A stretch of 64,000 nucleotides of DNA from Lachnospiraceae bacterium (GTDB lineage: Bacteria > Bacillota > Clostridia > Lachnospirales > Lachnospiraceae), in NCBI GenBank assembly GCA_900199595.1, contig FZRB01000001.1, forward strand, positions 182,819 through 246,818, written 5' to 3'. The notes under the pieces were generated by a model that saw only the letters and a program-made list of their open reading frames with translations, did not search any database and was not told where the DNA came from. The stretch's first letter is position 1; each line of letters starts with the position of its first letter. Positions 8,867 to 18,157 of this stretch are shown here, piece by piece. The translations under genes and the position numbers were made by a program.

Positions 8867-10705
8867 TTGGAAAAAAGACCAAAGGGAGCCGGAGGGCTGC
8901 TGCTCGCGTATCTTATTATGGCAGCTATGCTTATAGGTCTGTATCTTTTGTGGAACAGACCTGCGGATATTAACACAGAATACAATGACTTCAGGCTCCA
9001 GGATGATATTAAAGAAGATCTGGTCAAATCAGTAGAGATATTTCAGAACAGTGAAATCCCCACAGGAACAGTAAAGGTTCAGAGAAAAAATGATCGTATA
9101 ACATATTATACGAATGATGTATCAGATACCATAAAGGTTCTTAAAAAGAACGAAAATGTAAGGTACCGCTTATACGATGTAGACAGACCGGGAATACTGG
9201 AGAAGCTTGCTCCATATATATTTGCAGCCGTTCTGTTTGCATTTTACGTGATGATGCTCAACACTCAGATGTCAGCATCTTCGGGTATAGGTGGAAGCGG
9301 CGGACTTGCCAATTTCGGCAAGAGCAGAGCTGAGAAGAATGCAAATATATCCATAAGATTCAGTGATGTAGCCGGACTTGATGAAGAAAAGGAAGAACTG
9401 AGTGAGATTGTGGACTTCCTGAAGGATCCGTCCAAATATACTTCAATAGGTGCCAGAATACCAAAAGGCGTCATCCTTGAAGGCCCTCCGGGAACAGGTA
9501 AGACACTTCTGGCTAAGGCTGTATCAGGTGAGGCGGATGTTCCGTTTTTCTCTATCTCAGGATCTGACTTTGTGGAAATGTTTGTAGGTGTTGGTGCGGC
9601 CAGAGTAAGAGATCTTTTTGCAGAAGCTAAGAAGAATTTGCCGTGTATCGTATTTATTGATGAGATAGATGCCGTAGCCAGACGTCGTGGATCAGGTCTT
9701 GGCGGAGGTCATGATGAAAGAGAGCAGACTCTGAATCAGCTGCTGGTTGAAATGGATGGATTTGGCGATAACGAAGGAATAATCGTTATGGCAGCTACCA
9801 ACAGGGTAGATATACTTGATCCTGCAATATTGAGACCGGGTCGTTTTGACAGAAGAGTGCGTGTAGGAAGACCTGATGTTAAGGGCAGGGAGGAAATACT
9901 TAAGGTTCATTCAAAGAATAAGCCTCTTGGAGATGATGTGGACCTTCATGAAATAGCAAGAACAACTGCAGGCTTCTCCGGAGCTGATCTGGAGAATCTT
10001 GTTAATGAGTCAGCTATTCTGGCAGCGAAGAATAACAGAAGCTATATAACCAGAAGAGACATAGATGATTCATTTGTCAAGCTTGGTATCGGAACCGAAA
10101 AGAAATCCAGAGTTGTGTCTGAAAAGGAAAAGAAGATTACAGCCTATCACGAATCCGGACATGCTATACTTGTACACCTGCTAAGTGAAATGGAGTCTGT
10201 CTATACTATATCTATTATTCCAAATGGCTCCGGTGCAGGCGGTTATACCATGCCGTTGCCGGACAAGGACGATATGGTATGGTCCAAAACAAGGATGCTT
10301 CAGCAGATACAGGTTACCATGGGAGGACGAATAGCTGAGCAGCTTATATTTGATGATATTACAACAGGAGCATCTTCTGATATAGCTCAGGCAACATCAA
10401 TAGCAAGAAGCATGGTGCTTAAGTACGGATTCTCTGAGAAAATGGGCTTTATAAACTATGAGCCGGGAGAGAATGAAGAAGTCTTCATCGGTCGCGAGAT
10501 AGGTCATCAGAGACCTTACAGTGAAGAGGTTGCAGCAGAGCTGGACGTAGAAGTTAAGAAAATAATTGATTACTGCTATGAGGAAGCAACAAGGATAATA
10601 ACTGAAAATATGGACATCCTTCATGCTTCAGCTAATTTGCTTATAGAGAAAGAAAAAATAAACGGCGATGAGTTTGCAGCGCTCTTCGAAAAAAATGAAG
10701 ATTAG
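8867..10705 (+). CDS. ftsH: ATP-dependent zinc metalloprotease FtsH
   Basis: A 612-residue membrane-anchored AAA+ protease that degrades misfolded membrane proteins and regulators. Two N-terminal membrane helices are visible (about 11-29 and 113-131) enclosing an external segment. The AAA domain has Walker A GPPGTGKT (about 206-213), Walker B FIDEID (about 263-268) and the second region of homology RPGRFDRR. The peptidase zinc site HESGH is near 428-432, with the third ligand in [10 protein letters not shown]. It begins at TTG 8867 after GGAGG. All catalytic residues are intact, in contrast to the soluble relative at 24289. Confidence 0.97.
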   Translation: MEKRPKGAGGLLLAYLIMAAMLIGLYLLWNRPADINTEYNDFRLQDDIKEDLVKSVEIFQNSEIPTGTVKVQRKNDRITYYTNDVSDTIKVLKKNENVRYRLYDVDRPGILEKLAPYIFAAVLFAFYVMMLNTQMSASSGIGGSGGLANFGKSRAEKNANISIRFSDVAGLDEEKEELSEIVDFLKDPSKYTSIGARIPKGVILEGPPGTGKTLLAKAVSGEADVPFFSISGSDFVEMFVGVGAARVRDLFAEAKKNLPCIVFIDEIDAVARRRGSGLGGGHDEREQTLNQLLVEMDGFGDNEGIIVMAATNRVDILDPAILRPGRFDRRVRVGRPDVKGREEILKVHSKNKPLGDDVDLHEIARTTAGFSGADLENLVNESAILAAKNNRSYITRRDIDDSFVKLGIGTEKKSRVVSEKEKKITAYHESGHAILVHLLSEMESVYTISIIPNGSGAGGYTMPLPDKDDMVWSKTRMLQQIQVTMGGRIAEQLIFDDITTGASSDIAQATSIARSMVLKYGFSEKMGFINYEPGENEEVFIGREIGHQRPYSEEVAAELDVEVKKIIDYCYEEATRIITENMDILHASANLLIEKEKINGDEFAALFEKNED

Positions 10706-10723
10706 GTATTGAGGGTGAGTAAT

Positions 10724-11356
10724 ATGGATGTTTCTAATATTTATGTTAATACACAGAGCAGTATTCTTATTGATTATGGAAAGAAGATTTATATAGATCC
10801 TTTGGATATAGAAGAGTCTTCTGGAGATGCTGATTACATCTTTATAACACATGATCATTATGATCATTATTCCATGAAGGATATATTGAAGATTCAGAAT
10901 GATAATACTGTATTTGTTATTCCTGCAAGCCTCGAAAAGAACTTAAGAAATAATTTTCAGGCCGGTTCCCTGATCTCTGTAGCTCCGGGAAATGCATATG
11001 AGACACCTGATTTTACATTTGAGACTATTCCTTCATATAACAAGGTAAAACCATTTCATCCTAAGAGAGCAGGATGGTGCGGATATGTTGTAGATATTGA
11101 CGGAACCCGTATTTATATAGCCGGTGATACAGACGATACAAAGGAAGCTGAAGCAGTCAGATGTGATATAGCACTTGTACCCATCGGCGGCACATTTACG
11201 ATGAATTATAAAGAAGCTGCCAGACTGATCAATAAGATGAAACCAAAGTATGCAATACCTACACATTATGGTGGTCTGGTTGGCAGCAAATCTGATGGAG
11301 ATGAATTTAAAAAGCTTGTTGATACTGATATAAAAGTAGAGATAAAACTCAGCTAA
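10724..11356 (+). CDS. MBL-fold metal-dependent hydrolase
   Basis: A 210-residue protein with the metallo-beta-lactamase fold. The di-metal motif HxHxDH is present as THDHYDH (H43, H45, D47, H48), with further ligands likely in YIAGDTDDT and PTHYGG near the C-terminus. It resembles the small UPF0173/UlaG-like hydrolases; the substrate is unknown. The ATG at 10724 is favoured because GAGGGTGAG immediately precedes it; a TTG at 10709 would start before that site. It lies 18 bases after ftsH. Confidence 0.85.
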   Translation: MDVSNIYVNTQSSILIDYGKKIYIDPLDIEESSGDADYIFITHDHYDHYSMKDILKIQNDNTVFVIPASLEKNLRNNFQAGSLISVAPGNAYETPDFTFETIPSYNKVKPFHPKRAGWCGYVVDIDGTRIYIAGDTDDTKEAEAVRCDIALVPIGGTFTMNYKEAARLINKMKPKYAIPTHYGGLVGSKSDGDEFKKLVDTDIKVEIKLS

Positions 11357-11392
11357 CAGCAAAGAATTGACAATATGGAGAAGACACACAGA

Positions 11393-11983
11393 ATGAAAAA
11401 AGATGACGACCTGTTATGGGAAGAGGTTAAAACAGAGCACATAGTTCAGGATGAGTGGATAGATTTCAGAAAAACAGCATTCAGATTTCCGGATGGAAAA
11501 GTCTTCGAACCATTTTATACCTATAGCAGAAGAGACTATGTTGTAATAGTTGCTATAGATGAAGAAGGAAAGTATATATGTGTCAGACAGTTCAGACAGG
11601 GAATAAGAGAAGTGACTACTGAATTCCCGGCTGGAGGCATCGAGCGTAAGGATGGAAGGCAGTATGGAAGCAGATCATCTATGGATTCTGAGGATGCACT
11701 TGCAGCAGCAAAAAGAGAGTTGAGTGAAGAGACCGGATATGAATCAGAAGATTGGTCACATCTTATAACAATACCATCAAATGCAACCATAGCAGATAAT
11801 TATGCCTTCATATACCTCGCTCGAAACTGTAGAAAAAAGTCTGACCAGTCCCTCGATGAAATGGAATTCCTGAATGTAGAGAGATATTCAGCAGAAGAAA
11901 TAAAAAAAATGATTACAGATGGAGAATTCAAACAGGCAATGCATGTTATGGCCTGGCTTCTGACACAATCACAGCTTCTTTAG
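11393..11983 (+). CDS. NUDIX hydrolase (ADP-ribose pyrophosphatase-like) with insertion in the Nudix box
   Basis: A 196-residue Nudix protein. The N-terminal region (EWIDFRKTAF, FEPFYTYSRRDYVVIVAI) resembles ADP-ribose pyrophosphatases of the NudF group. The Nudix box begins EFPAGGIE and ends AKRELSEETGY at about residues 79-116, but some 13 extra residues (around DGRQYGSRSSMD) separate the glycine-rich start from the REL-EE helix. The metal-binding glutamates of REXXEE remain. ATG 11375 is an alternative start, but GGAGAAG at 11378-11384 is spaced for 11393. It is the last core gene before the accessory region. Confidence 0.85.
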   Translation: MKKDDDLLWEEVKTEHIVQDEWIDFRKTAFRFPDGKVFEPFYTYSRRDYVVIVAIDEEGKYICVRQFRQGIREVTTEFPAGGIERKDGRQYGSRSSMDSEDALAAAKRELSEETGYESEDWSHLITIPSNATIADNYAFIYLARNCRKKSDQSLDEMEFLNVERYSAEEIKKMITDGEFKQAMHVMAWLLTQSQLL

Positions 11984-12170
11984 ACAAAGTGCACAACACG
12001 GCTAAAAGAAATCAGCAATAATATATAAAAGATTGTAAGAAGTGCCTAATCCATCGTGATAATAACCAAAAACTTTTTTTAAAAAAATATATTTTTGTGA
12101 ACACTTTTTAACGCTTATGAGTATAATAATACTTGTAACCCCCCAATACATTATATAGTTTTTTGCTACA
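11984..12170. other. AT-rich intergenic region leading into direct repeat copy 1
   Basis: No gene is visible. A weak promoter-like pair (TGAACA near 12098 and TATAAT at 12122-12127) points rightward. Together with the following non-coding part of the repeat this is the left junction between core chromosome and the accessory region. Confidence 0.5.
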
Positions 12171-12197
12171 CCCCATAAGTAACAAAATACCTTCTCC

Positions 12198-12229
12198 AAA
12201 AGAGCGTGTCTACCCCGACACGCTCTTTT
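12198..12229 (+). terminator. Hairpin at the start of repeat copy 1
   Basis: A perfect 13-bp stem, AAAAGAGCGTGTC with GACACGCTCTTTT, and a TACCCC loop. The equivalent hairpin in copy 2 has different stem bases but keeps pairing, which supports a conserved structure. The T run is short (TTTTACTTTT). Confidence 0.75.
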
Positions 12230-12696
12230 ACTTTTCCCAGTGTTTATGCGGGTTTGCTGGGAATTATGTTTCAATAAAAGGACATCAAAATGGTTTACAT
12301 AATTGACCAATATTATGTCTACTGCACCATTTACTGCACCAATTCAAACAAAATTTCTGCAAAGCCATTTTGACAAGAGGTTAACATAACGTTATTTTTC
12401 TAACTGGAAAAAGTAACAAAATAATTCTCAAAGCCTTTAAATATCTAGCTTTTCAGGGCGTCACATATTTTTTTACTCAAATCCTTACTCAAGTAAATAT
12501 CCCACTTCACATCTGAAAATCTGAATCATTATCTGCAAGCAAATCTGCAAAACCCTCAATTTACGACATAAAAAGTACAATTAACAACAGATTTCATATA
12601 TTTCTTCATGGATTGTTGTAATATCAGATCATCAAATAAAACAAAGCAAATAAAAAAGTTGCTGAGATAAATAATAAATCGATGGAGGATATGACA

Positions 12697-12924
12697 ATGA
12701 AGAATTCAAAGAAAAATGTAGTAATCACAGGAAAGATGATGGTAAAGGCATTTATGATAGTAGCACTTGTTGCAACAGTAGTTCTGATGGGACTTGGAAT
12801 ATATACAGCTGACAGCCAGCTGATCGGTCAGGTATCAATGTTTGCAGCTTTTGAAGCAATCATGTGGTCTTATATGGGACTTGAAAAGAAAAAGGCTGAG
12901 AAGAGTCTGATAAAAGCAAAGTAG
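12697..12924 (+). CDS. Small two-helix membrane protein, copy 1 (C-terminus frameshifted)
   Basis: A 75-residue protein of unknown function: a basic N-terminus (MKNSKKNVV), one hydrophobic helix (about residues 14-34) and a second (about 40-60), then a charged tail. GGAGGA at 12684-12689 favours ATG 12697 over ATGs at 12682 and 12691. Copy 2 (22012-22245) is nearly identical up to the tail. A single base missing near 12904 shifts the frame here, so the protein ends SLIKAK instead of the SEVVA of copy 2. The gene may be functional or drifting. Confidence 0.7.
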   Translation: MKNSKKNVVITGKMMVKAFMIVALVATVVLMGLGIYTADSQLIGQVSMFAAFEAIMWSYMGLEKKKAEKSLIKAK

Positions 12925-12986
12925 TCGCTTAATAGATGGGATAAAGAGTGAAGGTTATAAAAAGCCGCTATGGATTAATTGTTAAT

Positions 12987-13262
12987 CTATGAGGTACAGT
13001 CCGAAAGAAGATTATCTATCTCAGCTGCATGTATGTTTTTTACATAGGGAGTATCAGTCTGAAGCAGCCAGTCAGCAGATATCTGAAGTGACTCAGTAAG
13101 ACGCATGATCGTATCAAGGCTGAAGTTTATTTTTCCGTTCTCAATGTCACTTATATATGAGGTAGAAACGTTCATTTTATCAGCCAGATCAGCCTGACTT
13201 AAACTGTGTTCTTTTCTGGCCTGTTTTATTCGTTTTCCAATATCTTTTATTCTTGGGTCCAT
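12987..13262 (-). CDS. XRE family transcriptional regulator
   Basis: A 91-residue DNA-binding protein with an N-terminal helix-turn-helix: KRIKQARKEHSLSQADLADKMNVSTSYISDIENG spans residues about 10-43, typical of Cro/CI-type repressors. The C-terminus is short and without an obvious effector domain. It is preceded on the minus strand by AGAGGTAAG. Its stop codon lies within the last bases of direct repeat copy 1. It is divergent from a second XRE gene 124 bases away, a layout usual for switch or autoregulated modules. Confidence 0.88.
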   Translation of the reverse strand: MDPRIKDIGKRIKQARKEHSLSQADLADKMNVSTSYISDIENGKINFSLDTIMRLTESLQISADWLLQTDTPYVKNIHAAEIDNLLSDCTS

Positions 13263-13386
13263 AGACTTACCTCTCTAATGGTCTATGGGATATTTTATCG
13301 TGTATTGTAGATAAAAAGAATAAGCTATCATCTAAGTTATCGCCTATCGGTTATATTTTTCGAAAAAATTTTAGGAGGTAACGTAG
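13263..13386. promoter_or_regulatory. Divergent intergenic region between two XRE regulators
   Basis: This 124-base AT-rich gap must hold promoters for both flanking XRE genes. TATC-containing words recur (ATTTTATCG, GCTATCATC, GTTATCGCCTATCGG), which could be operator half-sites, but I see no clean palindrome. AGGAGG precedes the rightward gene. Confidence 0.5.
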
Positions 13387-13773
13387 ATGTTAAAGGATAA
13401 TGTGAATTATGAACTAATTGCGGATAGGATAAGAGAGATGAGAAAGCTTAAAAAGATTTCTCAGTTAAAACTGGCTGAAAAAGCAGAACTTACTGTTCAG
13501 CATATCAGTAATATTGAGACTTGCAAGAAAGGTGTCAGTCTAGAATCTCTTATTGCTATTGCTAATGCTTTAGAAGTAGGAACTGACGATCTGCTCGCTG
13601 GGAACTTGGTATATGATGAGGATACATTTAATCTTGATATAGAATTATTATGGTCAGATTGTACGTTATATGAAAGAAGAGTATTGACGAAAATACTGAC
13701 AGCTGCAAAAGATGCACTCCGGTCCAGTGAAGGAATAAACGGAGATCCGAGAAATAAGATATTCAATATATAA
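13387..13773 (+). CDS. XRE family transcriptional regulator
   Basis: A 128-residue protein with an N-terminal Cro/CI-type helix-turn-helix: IREMRKLKKISQLKLAEKAELTVQHISNIETCKKG occupies about residues 13-47, followed by the SLESLIAIANALEV helix usual in this family. A 60-residue C-terminal extension has no motif I recognise. It starts at ATG 13387 after AGGAGGTAACG. The divergent neighbour is another XRE protein. A hairpin terminator follows at 13851. Confidence 0.88.
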   Translation: MLKDNVNYELIADRIREMRKLKKISQLKLAEKAELTVQHISNIETCKKGVSLESLIAIANALEVGTDDLLAGNLVYDEDTFNLDIELLWSDCTLYERRVLTKILTAAKDALRSSEGINGDPRNKIFNI

Positions 13774-13850
13774 TAGAACTGGATAAAGCATCATAAATAT
13801 GAAGTAAATAAACTGCTGAAAATATTGCTGAAGGCGAGGTTTTATAAGAG

Positions 13851-13887
13851 AAATGCTCTTTAGATGTCAGATCTGAAGAGCATTTTT
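13851..13887 (+). terminator. Rho-independent terminator after XRE gene
   Basis: AAATGCTCTT (13851-13860) pairs with AAGAGCATTT (13876-13885), with a smaller AGAT/ATCT stem inside, and is followed by TT. Confidence 0.75.
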
Positions 13888-13947
13888 CTGTATGACAGGC
13901 ATACCGCCAGTCTTTTCTGGTAATAATTTTACAAGGTGCGTCAGTCT

Positions 13948-13985
13948 ATCGGTTGTGAAACAAAGGATGTCACAACCGGTATTTT
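13948..13985. terminator. Second stem-loop, possible weak terminator
   Basis: TCGGTTGTGA pairs with TCACAACCGG across an 11-base loop and is followed by ATTTTAAT. The T tract is weak, so it may be a bidirectional or regulatory hairpin. Confidence 0.5.
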
Positions 13986-14238
13986 AATATGTGTTTATAA
14001 AAGTGAAGTGGATGTTATCTAAGAAAATATCTATTCAATTGGCTATACAAAGCATTTAATCGATAGTATAATATAAATTGTATAGTTCGGGAGGTAATCC
14101 AGTTAATAGTATAAGTTGATTTTTCTTATAATAGGGATATAGATGAATCATAAGAGATTATAATAGGGTGTTTGTGGTGCGATAATAGGAGATAATTAAT
14201 TGATTCTATATTTCACTTTAGTAAAAGGGGGTGTCAAT

Positions 14239-15213
14239 ATGTCTATCTTAGATCATATATTTCTTGAATTTGATGATGATTATGAATCTTTAAAATCTAT
14301 TAGAATAGGAAATGATCCGTTAGATTCATTTGAAGTTTTACGGAATAATACTAATGCAACCCAAAAGAGTATTAATACCAGTGCTAATGTAACAAAAAAG
14401 AGTTTTGATAAAGATAAGACATTTGAGGAGTTGCTTCAAGATGATATGTATGATGGTGATTATTGGCCATTTAAAGATGAAGGCGAATCAGGTTACAACG
14501 GTCCATATCAAAGGAATTCATCTGATGACAGTGATTATTGGCCATTTAAAGATGAAGACGAATCAGGTTACAACGGTCCATATCAAAGGAATTCATCTGA
14601 TGACAGTGATTATTGGCCATTTAAAGATGAAGGCGAATCAGATTACAATAGTCCATATCAAAAGAATCCATCTGATGACAGTGTAAGAAAAGGTGAATCA
14701 GAAGTTGATTATCAGTTGAGATGGTTAGGACCTGATTATCTTACGATAGAAAGAAAAAGCCAAAAATATGATAAGAATTGTATATTGATAAAAAACAAGG
14801 AATTTATCGATGAGGCACAAGAATTTGATCATATTGTTATAAGTGATAAAGCAGTATATTTAATCGAAACTAAAAGTTATTTTGGAAAAATTTTAATTAA
14901 TTCAAATGGAAATTGGATATTAAATTCTGCTTTGGCTAATTCCAAAACTGTTGAAAGTCCTGAATCTCAAGTATTTAGACATCATCAGGTGATAAAAAGT
15001 ATTCTTGGAGAAGAGATTAACGATAATGATATCGTAGATATAATATGCATTTCACATCAGGATGCAGTTGTTGAAGGTGAAAGCAATTGTAGAATTCCAG
15101 TTGTTAAATACGATACACTTTGTAATTATATACAGAGTATTAATAAGAGTAAAACATCAACTTATGATAAGAATAAGTTAAAAAATTTGATAGAGAATTA
15201 TATAATAGTTTAA
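14239..15213 (+). CDS. NERD-domain protein with 25-residue tandem repeats
   Basis: A 324-residue protein. After a divergent N-terminus, residues 74-148 are three copies of a 25-residue unit starting DYWPFKDE and containing GYNGPYQRNSSDDS. The C-terminal part matches the NERD (nuclease-related) domain: FDHIVISDKAVYLIETKSYFGKI near 195-220 has the invariant E-x-K, followed by SQVFRHHQVI. NERD proteins are thought to be DNA-processing or signalling proteins related to the PD-(D/E)XK fold. The unit is acidic and aromatic and may be a binding or linker segment. ATG 14239 follows AAGGGGGTG. Base use is AT-rich, unlike the core genes. Function unknown. Confidence 0.75.
   Translation: MSILDHIFLEFDDDYESLKSIRIGNDPLDSFEVLRNNTNATQKSINTSANVTKKSFDKDKTFEELLQDDMYDGDYWPFKDEGESGYNGPYQRNSSDDSDYWPFKDEDESGYNGPYQRNSSDDSDYWPFKDEGESDYNSPYQKNPSDDSVRKGESEVDYQLRWLGPDYLTIERKSQKYDKNCILIKNKEFIDEAQEFDHIVISDKAVYLIETKSYFGKILINSNGNWILNSALANSKTVESPESQVFRHHQVIKSILGEEINDNDIVDIICISHQDAVVEGESNCRIPVVKYDTLCNYIQSINKSKTSTYDKNKLKNLIENYIIV
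14458..14682 (+). repeat. Three tandem 75-bp coding repeats
   Basis: Three in-frame 75-bp units (14458, 14533, 14608) differ by only a few bases, mostly in the third. They encode the DYWPFKDE repeat. Near-identity at DNA level implies recent expansion by slippage or recombination. Confidence 0.92.
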
Positions 15214-15604
15214 AGTTGCATGTAAAGATGAAAAGGTGTTGATAATATAAGTTTATAAGAAATTAATGTGAAGTTCTATCGGAATATGCATTTTTGTTCT
15301 AGGATATAATATAATAAAACGAAGTTATATTCTTGATTTTATCAGAATGTTTTTATTTGCTAAATATCCGCAAAACAACAAATAAAGCGGATGATTAAAT
15401 GAGTGTGTGAAAGTTTGGATAATCAAAATTCTTGAGGGTTGCTAAACTTGTTGCGGGGCTTTCGAGAGGGTTTGGCTTAAATTATAGCATAGTTATTGAG
15501 TGTTCTTCGTGAGGGTATTAGAAGAGTCTGTGAAAATAATCTGTAAAAATATAATAGTTATATTGTTGAGGTCTCCTAAGGTAAAATATAAATACTTTAA
15601 GGAG
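15214..15604. other. Intergenic region left of the IS element
   Basis: There is no gene in these 391 bases. The last bases, TTTAAGGAG, are the left half of what was a ribosome-binding site before IS insertion; the other half is at 18271. Confidence 0.6.
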
Positions 15605-15733
15605 TGATGATTCTTGCCAATCTGGGACAAGGTTCTTGAAACTCGCGGACAACGTTCCGCAAATATACGGACAGCGTTCTTGTATTATGCGGACAAGAAC
15701 ACTGTCCCAGAGGGACAAGCTGACATCTTTAGT
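15605..15733. repeat. Left IS21 end with five 22-bp repeats
   Basis: GGACA words occur at 15625, 15647, 15669, 15691 and 15713, exactly 22 bp apart, after the 11-bp terminal repeat. Words such as GTTCTTG accompany several copies. Confidence 0.88.
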
Positions 15734-15755
15734 TGTTAATGTATCATAAGCAGAA

Positions 15756-16511
15756 TCAATTGTCATCAACTACAGGCTGATGTTCGACCGTAGGTCGCCT
15801 GGAAGGACCTTTTAAGTCGATCCGATAAGCATTCCTGACTAAACGATCAAGAATCGCATCAGTTATAGTAGGATCCTTAAATACTGTAGGCCAATCCTTA
15901 ACCGGCAGCTGTGCCGATATAGCGATGGATCTTCCAGCATGATGTCTTTCTTCTACGACCTCAAGCATATCTTGTGTCATTGTCAGATCAAGCTGCTTGA
16001 TACCGAAATCATCAAGGATTAATAGTTCCGGTTTTATAAGATTCTGCATAAGTTTATTATAAGAGCCATCGCCTCTGCTTATAGCTAAGTCTGTCAATAG
16101 GCGAGGCACTCTATAGCAACGTACTTTTATACTTTGTATACATGCAGCTCTACCAAAAGCAGAAAGAAGATAAGTTTTACCTACACCTGTGGCACCTGTG
16201 ATTATTAAGTTGGCTCCACTTTGTATCCATTCACAGTTTGATAACCGCGCAATATCTGCTTTCTTGATTTTTCTGACTGGATCATAATCAATGTTTGCAA
16301 GGTTAGCTGTTGGTTCCCGGAGATTTGCTGCTTTGATCAATCTACGAGACTTAGCATCTTTTTTAGCGTTATACTGTTCATTGACAATCATCGAAAAACG
16401 TTCATCAAAATCAAGATCACTGATAGCTGGTAATTCCTGCTGCCTCTGATACTCAAGCCTCATTGCATGTAGCTTCATTTCAGAGAGTTGTTCATTTGTT
16501 TGATAATTCAT
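15756..16511 (-). CDS. istB: IS21 helper ATPase IstB
   Basis: A 251-residue AAA+ ATPase that assembles on target DNA and stimulates the IstA transposase. Walker A is GATGVGKT and Walker B LLILDDFG, with the IstB-type ending (AILDRLVRNAYRIDLKGPS). The start is the ATG at 16511, which has AAGGAGG just upstream on the minus strand; the frame extends further upstream but without a ribosome site. It starts 16 bases after istA ends, in the standard istAB order. Confidence 0.94.
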   Translation of the reverse strand: MNYQTNEQLSEMKLHAMRLEYQRQQELPAISDLDFDERFSMIVNEQYNAKKDAKSRRLIKAANLREPTANLANIDYDPVRKIKKADIARLSNCEWIQSGANLIITGATGVGKTYLLSAFGRAACIQSIKVRCYRVPRLLTDLAISRGDGSYNKLMQNLIKPELLILDDFGIKQLDLTMTQDMLEVVEERHHAGRSIAISAQLPVKDWPTVFKDPTITDAILDRLVRNAYRIDLKGPSRRPTVEHQPVVDDN

Positions 16512-16527
16512 GGTGTTTGCCTCCTTC

Positions 16528-18093
16528 TCACACCCATTCTCCGACACGGAGATTCTCATGGTATGGAGTTGGAGATTCCGCATCAGTATCATGCGTTAAT
16601 AATGGCTGATCTTCCTGATGATTCTTCAGGATGTTCTTCAGCGTTGTATATGTTACAGAGTTAAGAGCGAGTGCTTTCTTGCATGCCTTCTCAACTCTGG
16701 AATCACCGTACTTTCTAGAAAAGTTTATTATACCCATGCAGGATTTGTATGCCTGTTCTTCAAAATCAGCACTTTCAAGAAGAGTGGAAATAAACTTATA
16801 TGTTGATTCTCCTATAGTTGCTGCTTTAGTACGATAATAAGCGCCATTATAAGATCTAAATTCAACAACAGCCCTATGATTTTCAGGCATATGGATTGAT
16901 TCAGTTACATATCTACGGCCACTGAATCTCCTCTGATGTATAGCGATGCGTTCATAATTCTTAGAGTATATTTCTATCTTCTTAGCAAATACATGCATCA
17001 CTGCAGGTTGATCATAGTAAATATAAGGAACAGAGTAATAAAAACCGTCGTATTCTAAATGATAATTATTGGGAACCCTGTTGACCGTCTTGGTTATGAA
17101 GGATTCAAAAGTTGCAGGTGGCAAATCACGTAGATTTGGTTTATCAAGTGCGATAAAGACACTTTCTCTCGAACCTTCACGATGTTTGAAATTCTTTTTA
17201 GACAGTTCACTAACACGTTCTCTGATATCATGATTCAGAGCTTCAAAGCTAAAGTATATCTTGCCGTCAAGCCATTCAAGAAGCCAGGTTTCTAACCAGC
17301 CTACGCTTGATTCGACAGAGGCTTTATCTCTGGGCTTAACAATGCGAGCAGGAATAATTGCAACGTTATAATGCCGTGCAAGTTCTCTGTAAGCATGATT
17401 AAGCTCTGGATTATATAAATTTGTATGTACAACCGCTGTTTTACAGTTATCCGGAACAAATATCCGAGGCAGACCGCCATACCATGACAAAGCGTCTATA
17501 TGCCCCTGATTCCAGTTGAGCTGGGTTTCATCAGGAAAAGCTTCAACAAATGGGTATGAGCTGTCACCAAGCGTTGTAACAAAGAAATGTGCATCATGTA
17601 TTTCTCCGGTATCATAATCCGTGACACATGGTAAAGTATCACCAATCCAGTCGATAAACATTTCTTTACCAGGTTCACGCTCCTGAGGCAGAACAACTTT
17701 TTTACCTGTAGCCTTTTTCCATTCTGCATATTTAGCGCAGAAGCGACTATAGCTATAACCATCAGGATGTTCCGGACGGTATTCTTCTTCCCAGATATAC
17801 TGAAGATTTACCCTTTTACTGGATTGCAATCGGGCGTGTATTTTCTCCCAATCAGGTTCTTCTTTAACCTGCTTAGGACCAAAAGCATCAGGATACACTA
17901 ATTCATTAATCTGATCCTGTGTCATAGATTGGGCATCCTTATAAGTGAGCCCGCATTGTTTACAACGAGAGAGTATTTCACCAACGGTTGTTTTAGAACA
18001 GCCAACACTTTCGCCGATTTCGCGATAGGTGAAATATCCCATCTCTTTAAGACGTAAGATTTCTGTGATTTTCATAACTTCTAAGCACCTCAT
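16528..18093 (-). CDS. istA: IS21 transposase IstA
   Basis: A 521-residue DDE transposase. The N-terminal helix-turn-helix (EMGYFTYREIGESVGCSK) binds the ends. The rve-type catalytic core shows the three acidic residues in MFIDWIGD, FVPDNCKTAV and KASVESSVGW. The start ATG 18093 follows AGGAGGAG on the minus strand. Length and motif order are normal for the family, and there is no frameshift, so the enzyme should be functional. Confidence 0.95.
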   Translation of the reverse strand: MRCLEVMKITEILRLKEMGYFTYREIGESVGCSKTTVGEILSRCKQCGLTYKDAQSMTQDQINELVYPDAFGPKQVKEEPDWEKIHARLQSSKRVNLQYIWEEEYRPEHPDGYSYSRFCAKYAEWKKATGKKVVLPQEREPGKEMFIDWIGDTLPCVTDYDTGEIHDAHFFVTTLGDSSYPFVEAFPDETQLNWNQGHIDALSWYGGLPRIFVPDNCKTAVVHTNLYNPELNHAYRELARHYNVAIIPARIVKPRDKASVESSVGWLETWLLEWLDGKIYFSFEALNHDIRERVSELSKKNFKHREGSRESVFIALDKPNLRDLPPATFESFITKTVNRVPNNYHLEYDGFYYSVPYIYYDQPAVMHVFAKKIEIYSKNYERIAIHQRRFSGRRYVTESIHMPENHRAVVEFRSYNGAYYRTKAATIGESTYKFISTLLESADFEEQAYKSCMGIINFSRKYGDSRVEKACKKALALNSVTYTTLKNILKNHQEDQPLLTHDTDAESPTPYHENLRVGEWV

Positions 18094-18157
18094 GTTCTGC
18101 TCCTCCTAAAATGTATTAAATACATCTTAGTTGAAGCGTATATAAGATGCCAGCTGT

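Larger units (their letters stand above)
12171..12990 (+). repeat. Direct repeat copy 1 (0.82 kb), small membrane-protein cassette
   Basis: This stretch is almost identical to 21487-22303, in the same orientation, with offset 9316 at the left end. It begins CCCCATAAGTAACAAA, includes a terminator hairpin, about 450 bases of non-coding sequence conserved as strongly as the coding part, a small gene and the left part of a second terminator. Similarity stops at TAATCTAT (12983-12990), in the right arm of that terminator, where the XRE gene sequence takes over. The block therefore holds one gene and no other long open frame. Confidence 0.92.
13774..14238. other. Intergenic region with two hairpins, no gene
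   Basis: No credible gene in 465 bases. It contains the terminator at 13851-13887 and a second stem-loop at 13948-13980, then an AT-rich stretch that probably holds the promoter of the NERD-domain gene. AAGGGGGTG precedes the next start codon. Confidence 0.6.

Noticed and set aside
14405-14686. A second frame across the tandem repeats
   Set aside because: It is a periodic shadow of the NERD-protein repeats in another frame, with no ribosome site.
16528-18093. Broken transposase needing a frameshift
   Set aside because: IstA is intact and IstB has its own ribosome site; no frameshift is needed.
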